Positions 1-8,399 of a DNA stretch of 64,000 bases are shown one piece after another. Each line of letters opens with the position of its first letter. Position 1 is the stretch's first letter. The stretch spans positions 39,632,107 to 39,696,106 of the forward strand of contig CM042091.1 of assembly GCA_023512835.1 (NCBI GenBank), in the 5' to 3' direction. Under the pieces are notes generated by a model that did no database searches, was not told the origin of the DNA, and saw nothing but the letters and a program-made list of their open reading frames with translations. This stretch comes from Taxillus chinensis. Taxonomy: Eukaryota > Streptophyta > Magnoliopsida > Santalales > Loranthaceae. The position numbers and the translations under genes are program-made.

Positions 1-1010
1 ACACATTGGCGGGAGGCTCGCAGACTCGTAGGGTCTGGAGACTTGAAGCAAGATGGTGACAGAACATCTGGTGACTCGTAGATCCAGGGTCGAAGGTCGT
101 AGAGTCGTAGCACGGAAAAGAGAGAGTTACTACAAGCATCAACAAGTTTGGAGACTCGTAGAGTCAAAGAATAATAAAGAACAGTAACCAATGCTAAATG
201 ATTCGTAGACTCGTAGCCCGTAGAATTGTAGAGTCCCCAAAAATACTTAAGTCAATTAACAGAACTTAAACTACCACTAGACTCGAAGACTCGTAGAGTC
301 GAAGCCTTCGAACACTGTTAAGAAAACAGGACTCACAGACTCGTAGATTGAAAGTTGTAGAATCGAAGCCTTCGAACAGTGTTAAGCAAACAGGACTCGT
401 AGACTCGTAGGTTAAAAGTCGTAGAGTCCAAACCTTCAAACACTGTTAAGAGAACAGGACTCGTAGACTCGTAGGTTGAAGGTTGAAGAGTTGATGCTAT
501 AAAGACTGGCAAACAAATGAAACTGTAACTCAAGGGTCGTAGAGTCGTAGACTCATAGACTCAAGGGATACAGTCACTATAAAGAAATTGCCACACTTCC
601 AGACTCGGAGATCAATGGCTGAGAGTTGTAGCTGAAGGGTCGTAGCCATACAGAAACTCAGTTTATGAGCCTCTGTGAAAGACTAAGGAAGAAAAGCGAA
701 GTTTAAGACTTGTAGAGTCGAAGATTTTCAGAACCACTTAGTCAAATATAATAAACTGAGAGACCCAAAGGTCGTAGACCAGCAAAGCTAGGGTCGTAGA
801 CTTGCAACTATAATAACAGGTAGATTAGACGAACTACGAAGATGTCACTCTAAGCGCCATTCAAAGAGTCGCAGACTCGTAGAGTCATAGACTCGCAGAG
901 TCGTAAACTTCAGTTAATAGAGTGATACAAAAGACTAATCCAACCTGAACTCCAGCCTCGAAGACTCGAAGATATAAGTCGTAGACTCGCAGAAACACTA
1001 TAAAACCTGA
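1..1010. repeat. GACTCGTAGAGTC tandem-like array inside the LTR
   Basis: Dozens of copies of the near-palindrome GACTCGTAGAGTC and its parts (ACTCGTAGACTCGTAG) are scattered at irregular spacing. Within it, 283-490 holds three clear copies of a 63-bp unit, each with CCTTCGAACACTGTTAAG followed by AACAGGACTC. It occupies the same place in the LTR as the CTTACTCCG arrays of the copia elements on the right side of the window, but with a different monomer. No coding potential is seen. Confidence 0.7.
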
Positions 1011-1365
1011 AGCAACTTCTAACAGGTTCTAACTGAAATCTTTGAGTCACCAAACCTATGAGGCATCTACCTCCGAGGTAGACTTACAACCCTAAACATA
1101 GCTACTTAGCGATATTGTCAGCTAGGGTTTGTATAGCAAGTCTGTGCCGTCCCGAGCAGTTGAGCGCATTAATGACACATTAATTGCTGCCAACTACCAT
1201 CCACGGATGAACGGCCAAGATCGACTGCATGCCAAATATGCAGTATGGGCATCTTGTTACCTTTCACACTATTTTTATCGTTTAACCAGATAAGTGTTGT
1301 GCCAGAGACGAAGAAAGAGTTTTGGATTAGAGCCTATTCACCCCCCTCTAGACTTTCAGGGACCA
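1..1365 (+). repeat. 3' part of a diverged SIRE-like copia LTR, truncated by the window start
   Basis: The right end reads GAGCCTATTCACCCCCCTC followed by TAGACTTTCAGGGACC, the terminal block that ends the LTRs of the copia elements at 31.7, 38.8, 59.6 and 62.2 kb (there on the minus strand, ending CTCCAAGGGACCATCA). Just upstream, AGATAAGTGTTGTG and AAAGAGTTTTGGATTAGAGCC also align with those LTRs. No TGGTATCAGAGC primer site follows, so this is a 3' LTR or solo LTR, and its last bases (ACCAACGA) have decayed from the usual CA end. The rest of the element lies outside the window or is lost. Family placement rests on this end block. Confidence 0.7.
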
Positions 1366-1389
1366 ACGATAACAAAAATAAAATTAAGG

Positions 1390-3119
1390 TTCATAGATAA
1401 ATAAAATCTCGCCCTTGATGTTGGTTCAGCTAGCTCCCGCTAACACTTGGAAAATAGAACAAGTAGGGGTGAGCTCAAAGCTCAATAGGTAAACTGCCAC
1501 TCCTCACCTTCTATCTATTACTAAGCTACATGTTATGCTCATGTGCACATGAAGTGAGCGTTATTAAATGTTAATGAGGCACAATAATACAAACCAGTAA
1601 TCAAACTGCCACACAGGCACCCATATCCATCATACCACCACACAGGTAACCATATCCACCATTCATCCCACAGTGATAGTTGCTCGCAGGCCAAAACTAT
1701 CAACTCATAGAGCCATATCCCGGTGACAGAGACTCACATGCCAAACTGTTGGCATATCGAGCCCGCTACACACAAACTAAGCATTCATGTGCAACACAAC
1801 ATAATAACATCTTAAATAATCATATCATAAGTCATCATATTCATTCCATAACACATAAACATTACCATTAAACACTCATCACATAACATTCGCAGTATAA
1901 CCTTACTTACGTATAATCATTACAAACATGTTCTCAGCATAAGAATAAATATATGCACCTCAATTATAACAATAAAAGGCACACTACAATCCTCAAATGA
2001 TCCTTAGGGTTCTCCTCTAAAGGTTTCAAGCTTAAATTATCATTAACAAACTAAAAGAAGCAAAATAGGCTGCTAAAATAGTGCAGATTCTGTCCCAACT
2101 TTGAAAAATCATAACTAATTCTATAGACCTCTGATTTGCTTATGATACCTACCGTTTCAAAGGGTTTTTAACTAGATATCTAAATAAAATATACAAAAAT
2201 TTGCACTTAACGATGCTCGTTATGGGCATCACCACATGCAGAGTTGTTTTTCAGTTTTGCTTCCAAATTGGAAAAATCATAACTATTTCCATAGGACTCC
2301 GATTGGCATATAAAATATACCATTTTGTAGCTATTACAATTCTCAATGCATTAAAAATATAAGAAAAATAAAATAAGGTAAAAAATTGCACGTTGTGACA
2401 CACCACGTGTATCGCCACGTGCAATGCTACGTGCACCGCCACGTGCACACCTTGCACATCCCCTTGCCTTGTACCCAACTTCCGCTACAGATAATGAGTT
2501 ACTAAGCCCTAATACTATTATTCCGATTAATTTCACATCTCTAAGTCCTAACTCAGTTACAAGCAAACTTGTTCATTCTAAGTTCCATCTTCAATCAAAA
2601 CAACCCTATTTGTGATTCAATCCTAAAAGATTAAAAAAAAAGTAGAATCACCTACCTCAAACACGAAAGAATTGGTTAAACCCGCCGAAATGCCAAATAA
2701 CGGCGTAGAACTCAAAGTTTTGACCTCCTTTTCTCTCTTCTCTTGATGAAAAACGACTAGGGTTCCAAATACTCTAAGAATCAACAGCCTACACCTTTAA
2801 GACAACCTCTCTATATATAAAGATGGCTCAAGAGTCCTATTTCTTTTTAACCATGATTTCTTGGCAATTAAGAAACCCTCTTAAACCAGATTTCGTAATT
2901 GTACTAAAACTCCTATTGGAAACAATTATAAAAATATCAAATGTCCTTATTAATAAAAATTCGTATTGATATTTCTAAGTTAAAATTTTTAAATACCTAA
3001 ACGACCAAATTGACCTTTTACTCCTTTAACTCACCACATGAAATTTCAATAATGCCCTTGGGTTAACTAGACCCCAAATACAATCTATCTCATGCTATTT
3101 CTAGATCCGGGATATTACA
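1390..3119 (-). repeat. Tekay-like LTR fragment (solo or truncated), minus strand
   Basis: Read on the minus strand, the right edge at 3119 begins TGTAATATCCCGGATC, a typical 5' end of long Tekay/Del-type LTRs. No polypurine tract lies outside it and no primer site inside the left edge, so it is a solo LTR or a remnant. Two diverged copies of a block with AAAATCATAACTA lie at about 2105 and 2273. The left boundary is uncertain; the stretch 1366-1390 shows nothing recognisable. Small ORFs here are not convincing. Confidence 0.5.
2389..2460. repeat. CACGTG cluster
   Basis: Four (C)CACGTG or TACGTG sites lie within about 55 bp (CACCACGTGT, GCCACGTGCAATG, CTACGTGCACC, GCCACGTGCACACC). This is the same G-box hexamer that builds the hairpins in the G1, G2 and Athila LTRs, here as short direct repeats rather than a clean inverted repeat. 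Confidence 0.6.
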
Positions 3120-3128
3120 GGAGCCTCA

Positions 3129-3513
3129 TGTCACATGGTCAGGGTTTTCACCTGTGCGGCACTTGGTCACCCGAGTGGATGCTCCAAGTAAGCCATACCG
3201 ATCGGGGCACCCGTAGACTAGTTTCTCCGTACCTTGGACTCATTAGGAGAATGACTCCAGTTCTCAACCAGTTTGTGTAGGGATGGCCAAGTCCCCTCTT
3301 TATCATCAGGTCTAAGACTAGCGACATACTCCTACATTTAATCTCGTCGGTACGTCTGAACTCCAAAGGGGCTCCATCAATCTTTCTCACGAACTTTCAT
3401 GGAGCTTATCCTGTCCGCACCAGCTACGCTTTTCGCCATGCCCCTCCACAAGTAGCATGCACCTTTGCCACTTGAGAGACACCCACTAGCACCACGCTGT
3501 TTGAGGTGTGACA
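3129..3513 (-). repeat. 3' LTR of the TRIM-like element
   Basis: 385 bp with TG...CA ends (TGTCACATGG ... GGTGTGACA). It matches 3811-4196 through shared blocks such as CAGGGTTTTCAC, GGATGCTCCAAG and AGGGATGGCCAAGTCCCCTC. A pyrimidine run (TCCTCCCCCACTT) follows on the plus strand, which is the polypurine tract of the minus-strand element. Confidence 0.6.
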
Positions 3514-3810
3514 TCCTCCCCCACTTGATTTCGCCACGTCCTTGTCCCGTCAGCGAGTTCAGAGGAACCAAGATCATTCCGCGTGCTCCTTTTGACCCTC
3601 GTAGCACCACTCTGTCCCATCCTCGGATACTCTACCTTGGCTCGTTAGCCAACAACCTCGTGGACGCGATGCATGCAAGACCTTCGTCTGGTCGACCCCC
3701 ATTTGTTAGGGGCTCCTTCCCAATGTGGGATCAGGGAGCACGCATATCTCTCACGAGAGTGCTTCGGTGAGCTTTTTTGGAAACGGGCTGCAACTACTCT
3801 AATACCACTT

Positions 3811-4196
3811 TATCACGGGGTCAGGGTTTTCACTCGTGCGACACTCAGTCACCCTGGTGGATGCTCCAAGAAAGTCATACCAATCGGGCCACACGTAGAC
3901 TGGTTTCGCCCTGCCTTGGGCTCACCAGGAGAACAGCTCCAGTTCCCGACCAATTTGTGTAGGGATGGCCAAGTCCCCTCTTCATCATCAGGTTCGAGAC
4001 TAGCAACATACTCCCCGCATTTAACTGGGTTGGTACGTTTGAGCTCCAAAGGGGCTCAATCGATCTCCCGCACGAATTGCCGTGGAGCCTATCCCGTCTA
4101 CACCAGCTGCGCTTTTCACCTTGCCCCTTCGCAAGTAATGCGCACCTATGCCACTGGGAGACACCCGCGAACTCCACGTTGTTCAGGATGTGACAC
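3811..4196 (-). repeat. 5' LTR of the TRIM-like element
   Basis: 386 bp; the left edge has decayed to TATCAC from TGTCAC. On the minus strand it runs into a primer-binding-like site two bases further on. Its body parallels 3129-3513 along its whole length. Confidence 0.6.
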
Positions 4197-4201
4197 TTAA
4201 C

Positions 4202-4570
4202 ACGGAATAAGGATCCGAGCCTTCCACTAGCACGAAATAAGGTTCCTTAGTATGGACTAAGAGTCTTTAGTAGCACAGAGTAAGGAATCTGAGGCTTCAC
4301 TGATACAAAATAAGGAATCCGAGTGATCACACGGAATAAGGAATCCGAGCCTTCCACTAGCATGGAGTAAGAAATTCGAGTCTCCACTAGTCTGAAACAA
4401 GTTTCAATGATATGGAATAAGGAATCTGAGTCTTCCACTAGTCTGGAATAAGCCCAAATCTGAAGGTCAAACTTGCTCAAATTCGGAGGTCAACTTGGTC
4501 AAATCCAATAACACAGAATAAGGACCCAATGATGTAGAAACCAACCCCTATGATCTAGAATAAACTCCAA
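4202..4570 (+). repeat. CGGAATAAGGAATCCGAG tandem array (copia LTR remnant)
   Basis: At least eight degenerate copies of (A)CGGAATAAGGAATC(C/T)GAG, often followed by TTCCACTAG. The reverse complement is the CTTACTCCG/CTTATTCCG repeat found in the C1, C2 and C3 LTRs, so this is probably a plus-strand remnant of a related SIRE-type LTR. The right part (4440-4570, AATAAGCCCAAATC, GGTCAAACTTG) matches the reverse complement of 29.1-29.3 kb. Confidence 0.6.
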
Positions 4571-4925
4571 TGATCCGGAAAAACACCAAGACTTTAAAAA
4601 CTATGAGAAATCCTTTTTCACGTGCATTAAATGCGACTAGTGTCTTGGGACTCCATTTTTAAGCATAGGGACAAGGAGCCCCTGTAATTAAAAGGATAAA
4701 TTCCTCGAGATATCATAGTTGACCCAGGGGAACAACACCAATGTATTTGGAAATTCATTCAGCCTTTACCCACCAAAGCGTCCAAATACAACAGAGGTAT
4801 AAAATAATTCTAGGGGATTTTATTTTAGTTTTAGGCATTGGGACTCTTTTTTTTAAACATGGGAACGGGTAGCCATAATTAAGCCCTCAAGACGTCACAA
4901 TTGACCTATTGGAATTATAAAGGGT
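4571..4925. other. Non-coding stretch with a diverged direct repeat of about 180 bp
   Basis: Two related blocks (about 4648-4740 and 4830-4915) share TTGGGACTC, AAGCATAGGGAC/AAACATGGGAAC, GTAATTAA/ATAATTAA and an ATTGACC/GTTGACC end. A CACGTGCA site lies at about 4619. I see no gene. Its continuation on the far side of G1 begins at 23908. Confidence 0.45.
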
Positions 4926-5100
4926 GTAACTGTAAGGACCCGTACCTTGAGTTAGTCAGTTTTGCCTCCTGAGTAGAGTTTTTCTAGATTTTGACCTAGT
5001 AAATGGACTCCAATGAATTCACGTGCAAAAGGAAAGATGCTTAGAATGATGTCCTCTATCTACCACAGAAGTTTCAGGCCAAATGGACTTGTATGTGAGG

Positions 5101-5231
5101 TGCACATGATATGGGTCCAATTCACGTGCAAGTGTAATTGTCTTCTAAATGATGCAAGGAAGCTAGGGGTGAAGTTTGAGAGCATTTGGAGTCCATATGG
5201 AGGTGCACGTGAATTGGGGAATTCACGTGCA
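5101..5231. repeat. CACGTG hairpin modules in the G1 5' LTR
   Basis: Module one (5101-5130) pairs TGCACATGA with TTCACGTGCA; in the 3' LTR its left arm is intact (TGCACGTGA at 12291). Module two (5204-5231) has perfect 12-nt arms, TGCACGTGAATT and AATTCACGTGCA, around GGGG. The modules start 103 bp apart, and a lone TTCACGTGCA sits at 5018. CACGTG is the plant G-box bound by bHLH and bZIP factors; binding here is inference. Confidence 0.8.
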
Positions 5232-5360
5232 AATTGGCGTGCAGCCATATTTTTGCATGGTTCCCTTGGTTTTGACATTCTAAGGAACTTTCTCCAAAGG
5301 ACCATGTTGAAATTCTGAGTATTTTGGCCTATATGGGTGCGGAAAGGTGGTAACTTGTGT

Positions 5361-5440
5361 GATCAAAACTACGTCGTTTTGATCCTGGGATTCACTTAAT
5401 CAAAACTACGTCGTTTTGATGTTGTGTTGTCTATATAAGG
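5361..5440 (+). promoter_or_regulatory. G1 LTR promoter: two ACGT palindromes and a TATA box
   Basis: 5361-5384 has 9-nt arms GATCAAAAC/GTTTTGATC around TACGTC. 5399-5420 repeats it with arms ATCAAAAC/GTTTTGAT. CTATATAAGG follows at 5431-5440, then a purine-rich leader with GCAGAGAGAG. The ACGTC core resembles plant bZIP sites. The 3' LTR copy (12551-12630) keeps the first palindrome but has TACGTT in the second. This is the likely RNA polymerase II promoter of the element. Confidence 0.75.
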
Positions 5441-5626
5441 AGGAGGAGTCCCTCTGTTTTAGGTTTAGGGTTTGTTGCTTCACCAGCCGTCGCAGAGAGA
5501 GAAAGAGAGGGTAGGGGAGCTCCTGGTTGCTGCCGGGCGTCTTGCGTGGGTGGTCGGTGCTTCGTGGGTGGACGGCGTTCGGCTTGGGGATCAGACCGTT
5601 CTCTGTGTTGTTGCGTTTTCCTTGAG

Positions 5627-6295
5627 GTAGGGGTTCTGTTCTTCCTAAATCCTCCTCTGTCCTAGGGTCCTAGGGCAGAATATTATATTATTTATATGTA
5701 AATTCATATAGGTGTGACCTCCTATATGAATGTTGGCCTTCAGTGGCATGTTGGTGTGATTCTGTGGATTACATGCTATGTGTTCGATGAAATGCCTGTG
5801 TGAATATAGCTGTATGTATATGCCCATTACATGTTTGGTAATATGCCTGTGTGGCTGGATTTGTGGTTTAGTGTATGTATGTATGCTGTGTGTTTGCTCT
5901 ATTTTCCTGAATGGTTGGGTTTGTGCGCTTGTGAACGGGTGCACACCAAGTGTTTGGTGGTATGCTTGAGTGACCATGTGTGTTGTGTGCTTGACTGTGG
6001 TATCTGGCCTGAAGAGGCGGTTAAAGAACTTTGCCTGAGAGGCGGTTAAATCACTTGGCCTGAAGAGGCGGTTAAATAACTTGGCCTGAAGAGGCGGTTA
6101 AATCACTTGTGTTTTGTGTGGTGGATAATTGTGACGACTGATGTGGTTTGTTATTGTTTGTTGAGATTGTTGTAACACGTCACTGCACCTGTGCACATGC
6201 ATGTAGCCGCTAGGAGCATGGGAAGGGTTGGGGAGACTTGATCCCTACTGAGCTGTGGTTGCTCACCCCTCCTACTGTGTTTGCTTGTTTTCCAG
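5627..6295 (+). other. Candidate intron in the G1 LTR leader
   Basis: Downstream of the TATA box, CTTGAG|GTAGGG is a good plant donor at 5627, and a pyrimidine-rich TTTGCTTGTTTTCCAG|GGGAC is a good acceptor at 6295. G2 has the same donor context and an acceptor at the matching place, just after a shared 26-bp block beginning TTGGGGAGACTTGATCCC (6231 here). Predicted only; no transcript evidence. Confidence 0.45.
6006..6110. repeat. Four 26-27-bp repeats in the G1 LTR
   Basis: Four direct copies of GCCTGAAGAGGCGGTTAAAT followed by (A/C)ACTTG lie end to end; the second copy is one or two bases short. The same array occurs at about 13193-13297 in the 3' LTR, so it predates this insertion. GCCTGAAGAGGC is itself a short imperfect inverted repeat. 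Confidence 0.8.
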
Positions 6296-6596
6296 GGGAC
6301 TTACAGGCGTTAGGTGGATACACCAAGGTGGAAGACCTTATCCATTTTACTCTTCCATTTATGTTGTTTTCTTTTATGGGAACCGATGTAACCCCAGAGT
6401 GGGGATGGGATTGGAAAGAATTCTGTTGTAATAAACTGGTTTGGAATATTTTTATGAATATTACTTTCTTGAATGTGTTGTGGATGTTTGAAATGTAAAA
6501 TTCTTGGTTTGTATCCTAACCCCTTTGCCCTCCGTGTGAGTAAAAGGGGAGTCACGTGCCGGTTTCCTCGGGTTGGAAATCCGGGGCGTGACAATA

Positions 6597-6608
6597 TGGT
6601 ATCAGAGC
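6597..6608 (+). promoter_or_regulatory. G1 primer-binding site
   Basis: TGGTATCAGAGC three bases after the LTR end; the exact match for the 3' end of plant initiator Met-tRNA, which primes minus-strand DNA synthesis. Confidence 0.93.
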
Positions 6609-7011
6609 ATGGTCTAGTTGGCCTAGGGTAGTGGGCGGACTTGGTTATCCTATGTCCTTTGGAGGAGCCTGGAGGGACATGCCTGATCAACATGGTCCTC
6701 TTTGAGCCTCCAAGGTGTACTTAGGGTAGTCCAGGTCTTGTGATAGGATTTGCATGCATTGGCATTAGGGCACTAGTTGCATTTGTTTGTGAATGTATGC
6801 TAAACCGTGGATAAGATCACATGATTAAGTGAAATGTGCAACTCTGATTTGTTTGGCAATGTGTACTGGATTGTGAACTGTGAAATGTGATTGATGCAAT
6901 GTATGTGTGTAATGTCATGTGTTAGTGAAATTGATAATGGGGTAGAGGTAGTCAACTTGTTAGTAGTCAAACGCGTCCTGACGTTTGTGCATCTTACTTC
7001 ATGTAGTAAGA
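6609..7011 (+). other. G1 untranslated leader
   Basis: About 400 bp of T/G-rich leader between the primer site and gag, where the packaging signal would be expected. It shares TGCATTGGCATTAGGGCACTAG (in part) with the G2 leader near 16291. No convincing ORF. Confidence 0.6.
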
Positions 7012-8312
7012 ATGCCACCGAGGAGAGTGACACGTGCGTCCGGGGGCAATGGGCGATGAGTCATCTGCCCATGAGGGTCCGGGTGCGGGACCATCCGTTG
7101 GAGGGCATGCGTTGTTACTGGCACGGCTACAAGAAGGCATCCGGCTGGAGGTACGAGAGCTACGGGAGGGACTCCGGCGGGACGTTCGGGAGGAGGTGCG
7201 CCGTGAGATGGCAAGACAAACGGTGGTGCCACCACCACCACCCCGTCACGAGAGCTGCCTCGTGAGCGTGAGAGTTCGCTGGGTGGTGTACCGACCCGTG
7301 CAGAGGATGACGTGGTGACACGGTTCCGAAAGGAACAACCTCCGCGATTTAAGGGGGGAGAAGACCCTGTGGTAGCTGAGCAGTGGTTGAGGCAGATTGA
7401 GCATGTGTTCTCCTTTCTCCTGCCCCGGGAGGAGGATAAGGTGCGACTGGCAATTAGGCAGCTGGAGGGGGACGCTTTGGAGTGGTGGACGAGTGTTGCG
7501 GGGAGCCGTGCGGTGCAACTCATGTTTTGGGAGGAGTTCTTGCAACTCTTCCAAGATGAGTTCTTCCCCGAATCGGTGAGATGGCGAGAAAAGGGAAGAA
7601 TTTGGCAGCTTGAGCGGGGATCCAAGACGGTACCTGAGTATGAGCGGGAGTTCCGGAGATTGAGTAGGTTTGCTCCTGAGACGGTGGTAAGGGAGGACCT
7701 GAAGGCCCACAAGTTCACCTTGGGTCTCAGGCCAGCCCTTAGGGAGAGGGTGGCGATTCTACGCTCGAGGACCTATGCCGAGGCCGTGGAGACGGCCCGA
7801 ATAGCCGAGAGAGAGCCGGATGATGGGAGGCGGGCCCATCGGGGGCGCCGGTTGCGAGTGGGCCTGATCGAGATGCAGGGTCCAAGAGGCTCAAGACGGA
7901 GGAGAGGGATAGCAGTTCTTTTCGCAGTCGGGGTCAGACATCTGTGAACCCTGGGAGGTTCACCTTTGGCGGCGGAAGACAGGGTGGTCCAGCTGGGAGT
8001 CTATCGAGCAGATGCCACTGCTGTGGAGAGCAGGGTCACTTCAAAGGGGAGTGCCCCAAGAAGGACTGGCGATGCAACAACTGTGGACGAGAGGGCCACT
8101 TGCGCCGGGTTTGCAGGAGTGGCAACAGGGGAGCGGGGAGCATGGCAACCAGCGTGAGGAGTGATGCTAGCTTCCGTGCACCAGCTGAGAGACCAGCTCG
8201 TCAGTGGCAGGCCAGCCAGGCAGGATCTAGTCAGACCCGACCCCAGGGGAGGCCGGAGCGGCAGCAGACCGAGGCCGGAGGCAACCTTAGCGGGAAGCGT
8301 CCAGGTGAGTGA
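7012..8312 (+). pseudogene. gag: G1 gag (capsid and two zinc knuckles), frame-broken
   Basis: Gag builds the virus-like particle and binds the element RNA. The start at 7012 (MPPRRVTRAS) is the gag N-terminus also seen in G2 at 16602. Frame breaks occur by about 7058, near 7300 and near 7840. The capsid core (7312-7830) has the retrotransposon-gag signatures VVTRFRKEQPPRFKGG, ALEWW, EEFLQLFQDEFFPESVR and EYEREFRRLSRFAPE. The basic tail (7944-8312) has two complete CCHC knuckles, CHCCGEQGHFKGEC and CNNCGREGHLRRVC. Two knuckles are usual for this lineage. It leads into protease in the same polyprotein. Gag as read cannot be translated whole; some breaks lie at G runs or CNG sites and may be sequence errors. 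Confidence 0.85.
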
Positions 8313-8399
8313 GCCGACCAGGTGGCACGGGCCAAGGGAGGGTGTTTGCGCCTGGAGGCGACATACCAGGAGGAGGCCGAGCTACCACCCCCACCACTG

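Larger units (their letters stand above)
3129..4196 (-). mobile_element. TRIM-like miniature LTR element
   Basis: Two direct repeats of about 385 bp, roughly 80% alike by eye, begin TGTCAC/TATCAC and end GTGACA. They flank only about 300 bp. On the minus strand the right copy (3811-4196) is followed at 3796-3809 by TGGTATTAGAGTAG, close to the initiator-Met primer site TGGTATCAGAGC. The left copy (3129-3513) is preceded by a purine run (AGTGGGGGAGGA, 3514-3526). These are the marks of a non-autonomous LTR element without coding sequence. Flanks CCTCA and CTTAA match at only three of five bases, so the target duplication is not convincing. A pair of degraded solo LTRs is the alternative. Confidence 0.6.
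4931..6593 (+). repeat. G1 5' LTR
   Basis: 1,663 bp, TGTAAGGACCCGTACC ... GGGGCGTGACA, with a partner at 12122-13769 plus 23894-23902. From left to right it holds CACGTG hairpins (5101-5231), two ACGT palindromes and a TATA box (5361-5440), a telobox-like TTTAGGGTTT near 5462, a purine-rich leader, a possible intron (5627-6295) and a 27-bp repeat (6006-6110). The two copies differ at perhaps twenty positions, mostly CCG/CTG or CGG/CAG changes, so the insertion is fairly young. Confidence 0.93.

Noticed and set aside
1..1010. CRISPR-like array of short repeats
   Set aside because: Repeats are degenerate and irregularly spaced with no unique spacers of constant length; plant LTR context.
3673..4200. 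Plus-strand ORF of 175 codons
   Set aside because: It lies on and beside a TRIM-like LTR that repeats at 3129-3513 without the same frame open; no domain.
6597..6608. tRNA gene traces at TGGTATCAGAGC and TGGCGCCGTTGCCGGGGA
   Set aside because: These are primer sites complementary to tRNA 3' ends; no tRNA fold around them.
6999..7718. Minus-strand ORF of 239 codons over G1 gag
   Set aside because: It lies antisense to the clear gag capsid region; composition and Ser/Arg/Pro content are what a shadow of GC-rich gag gives.
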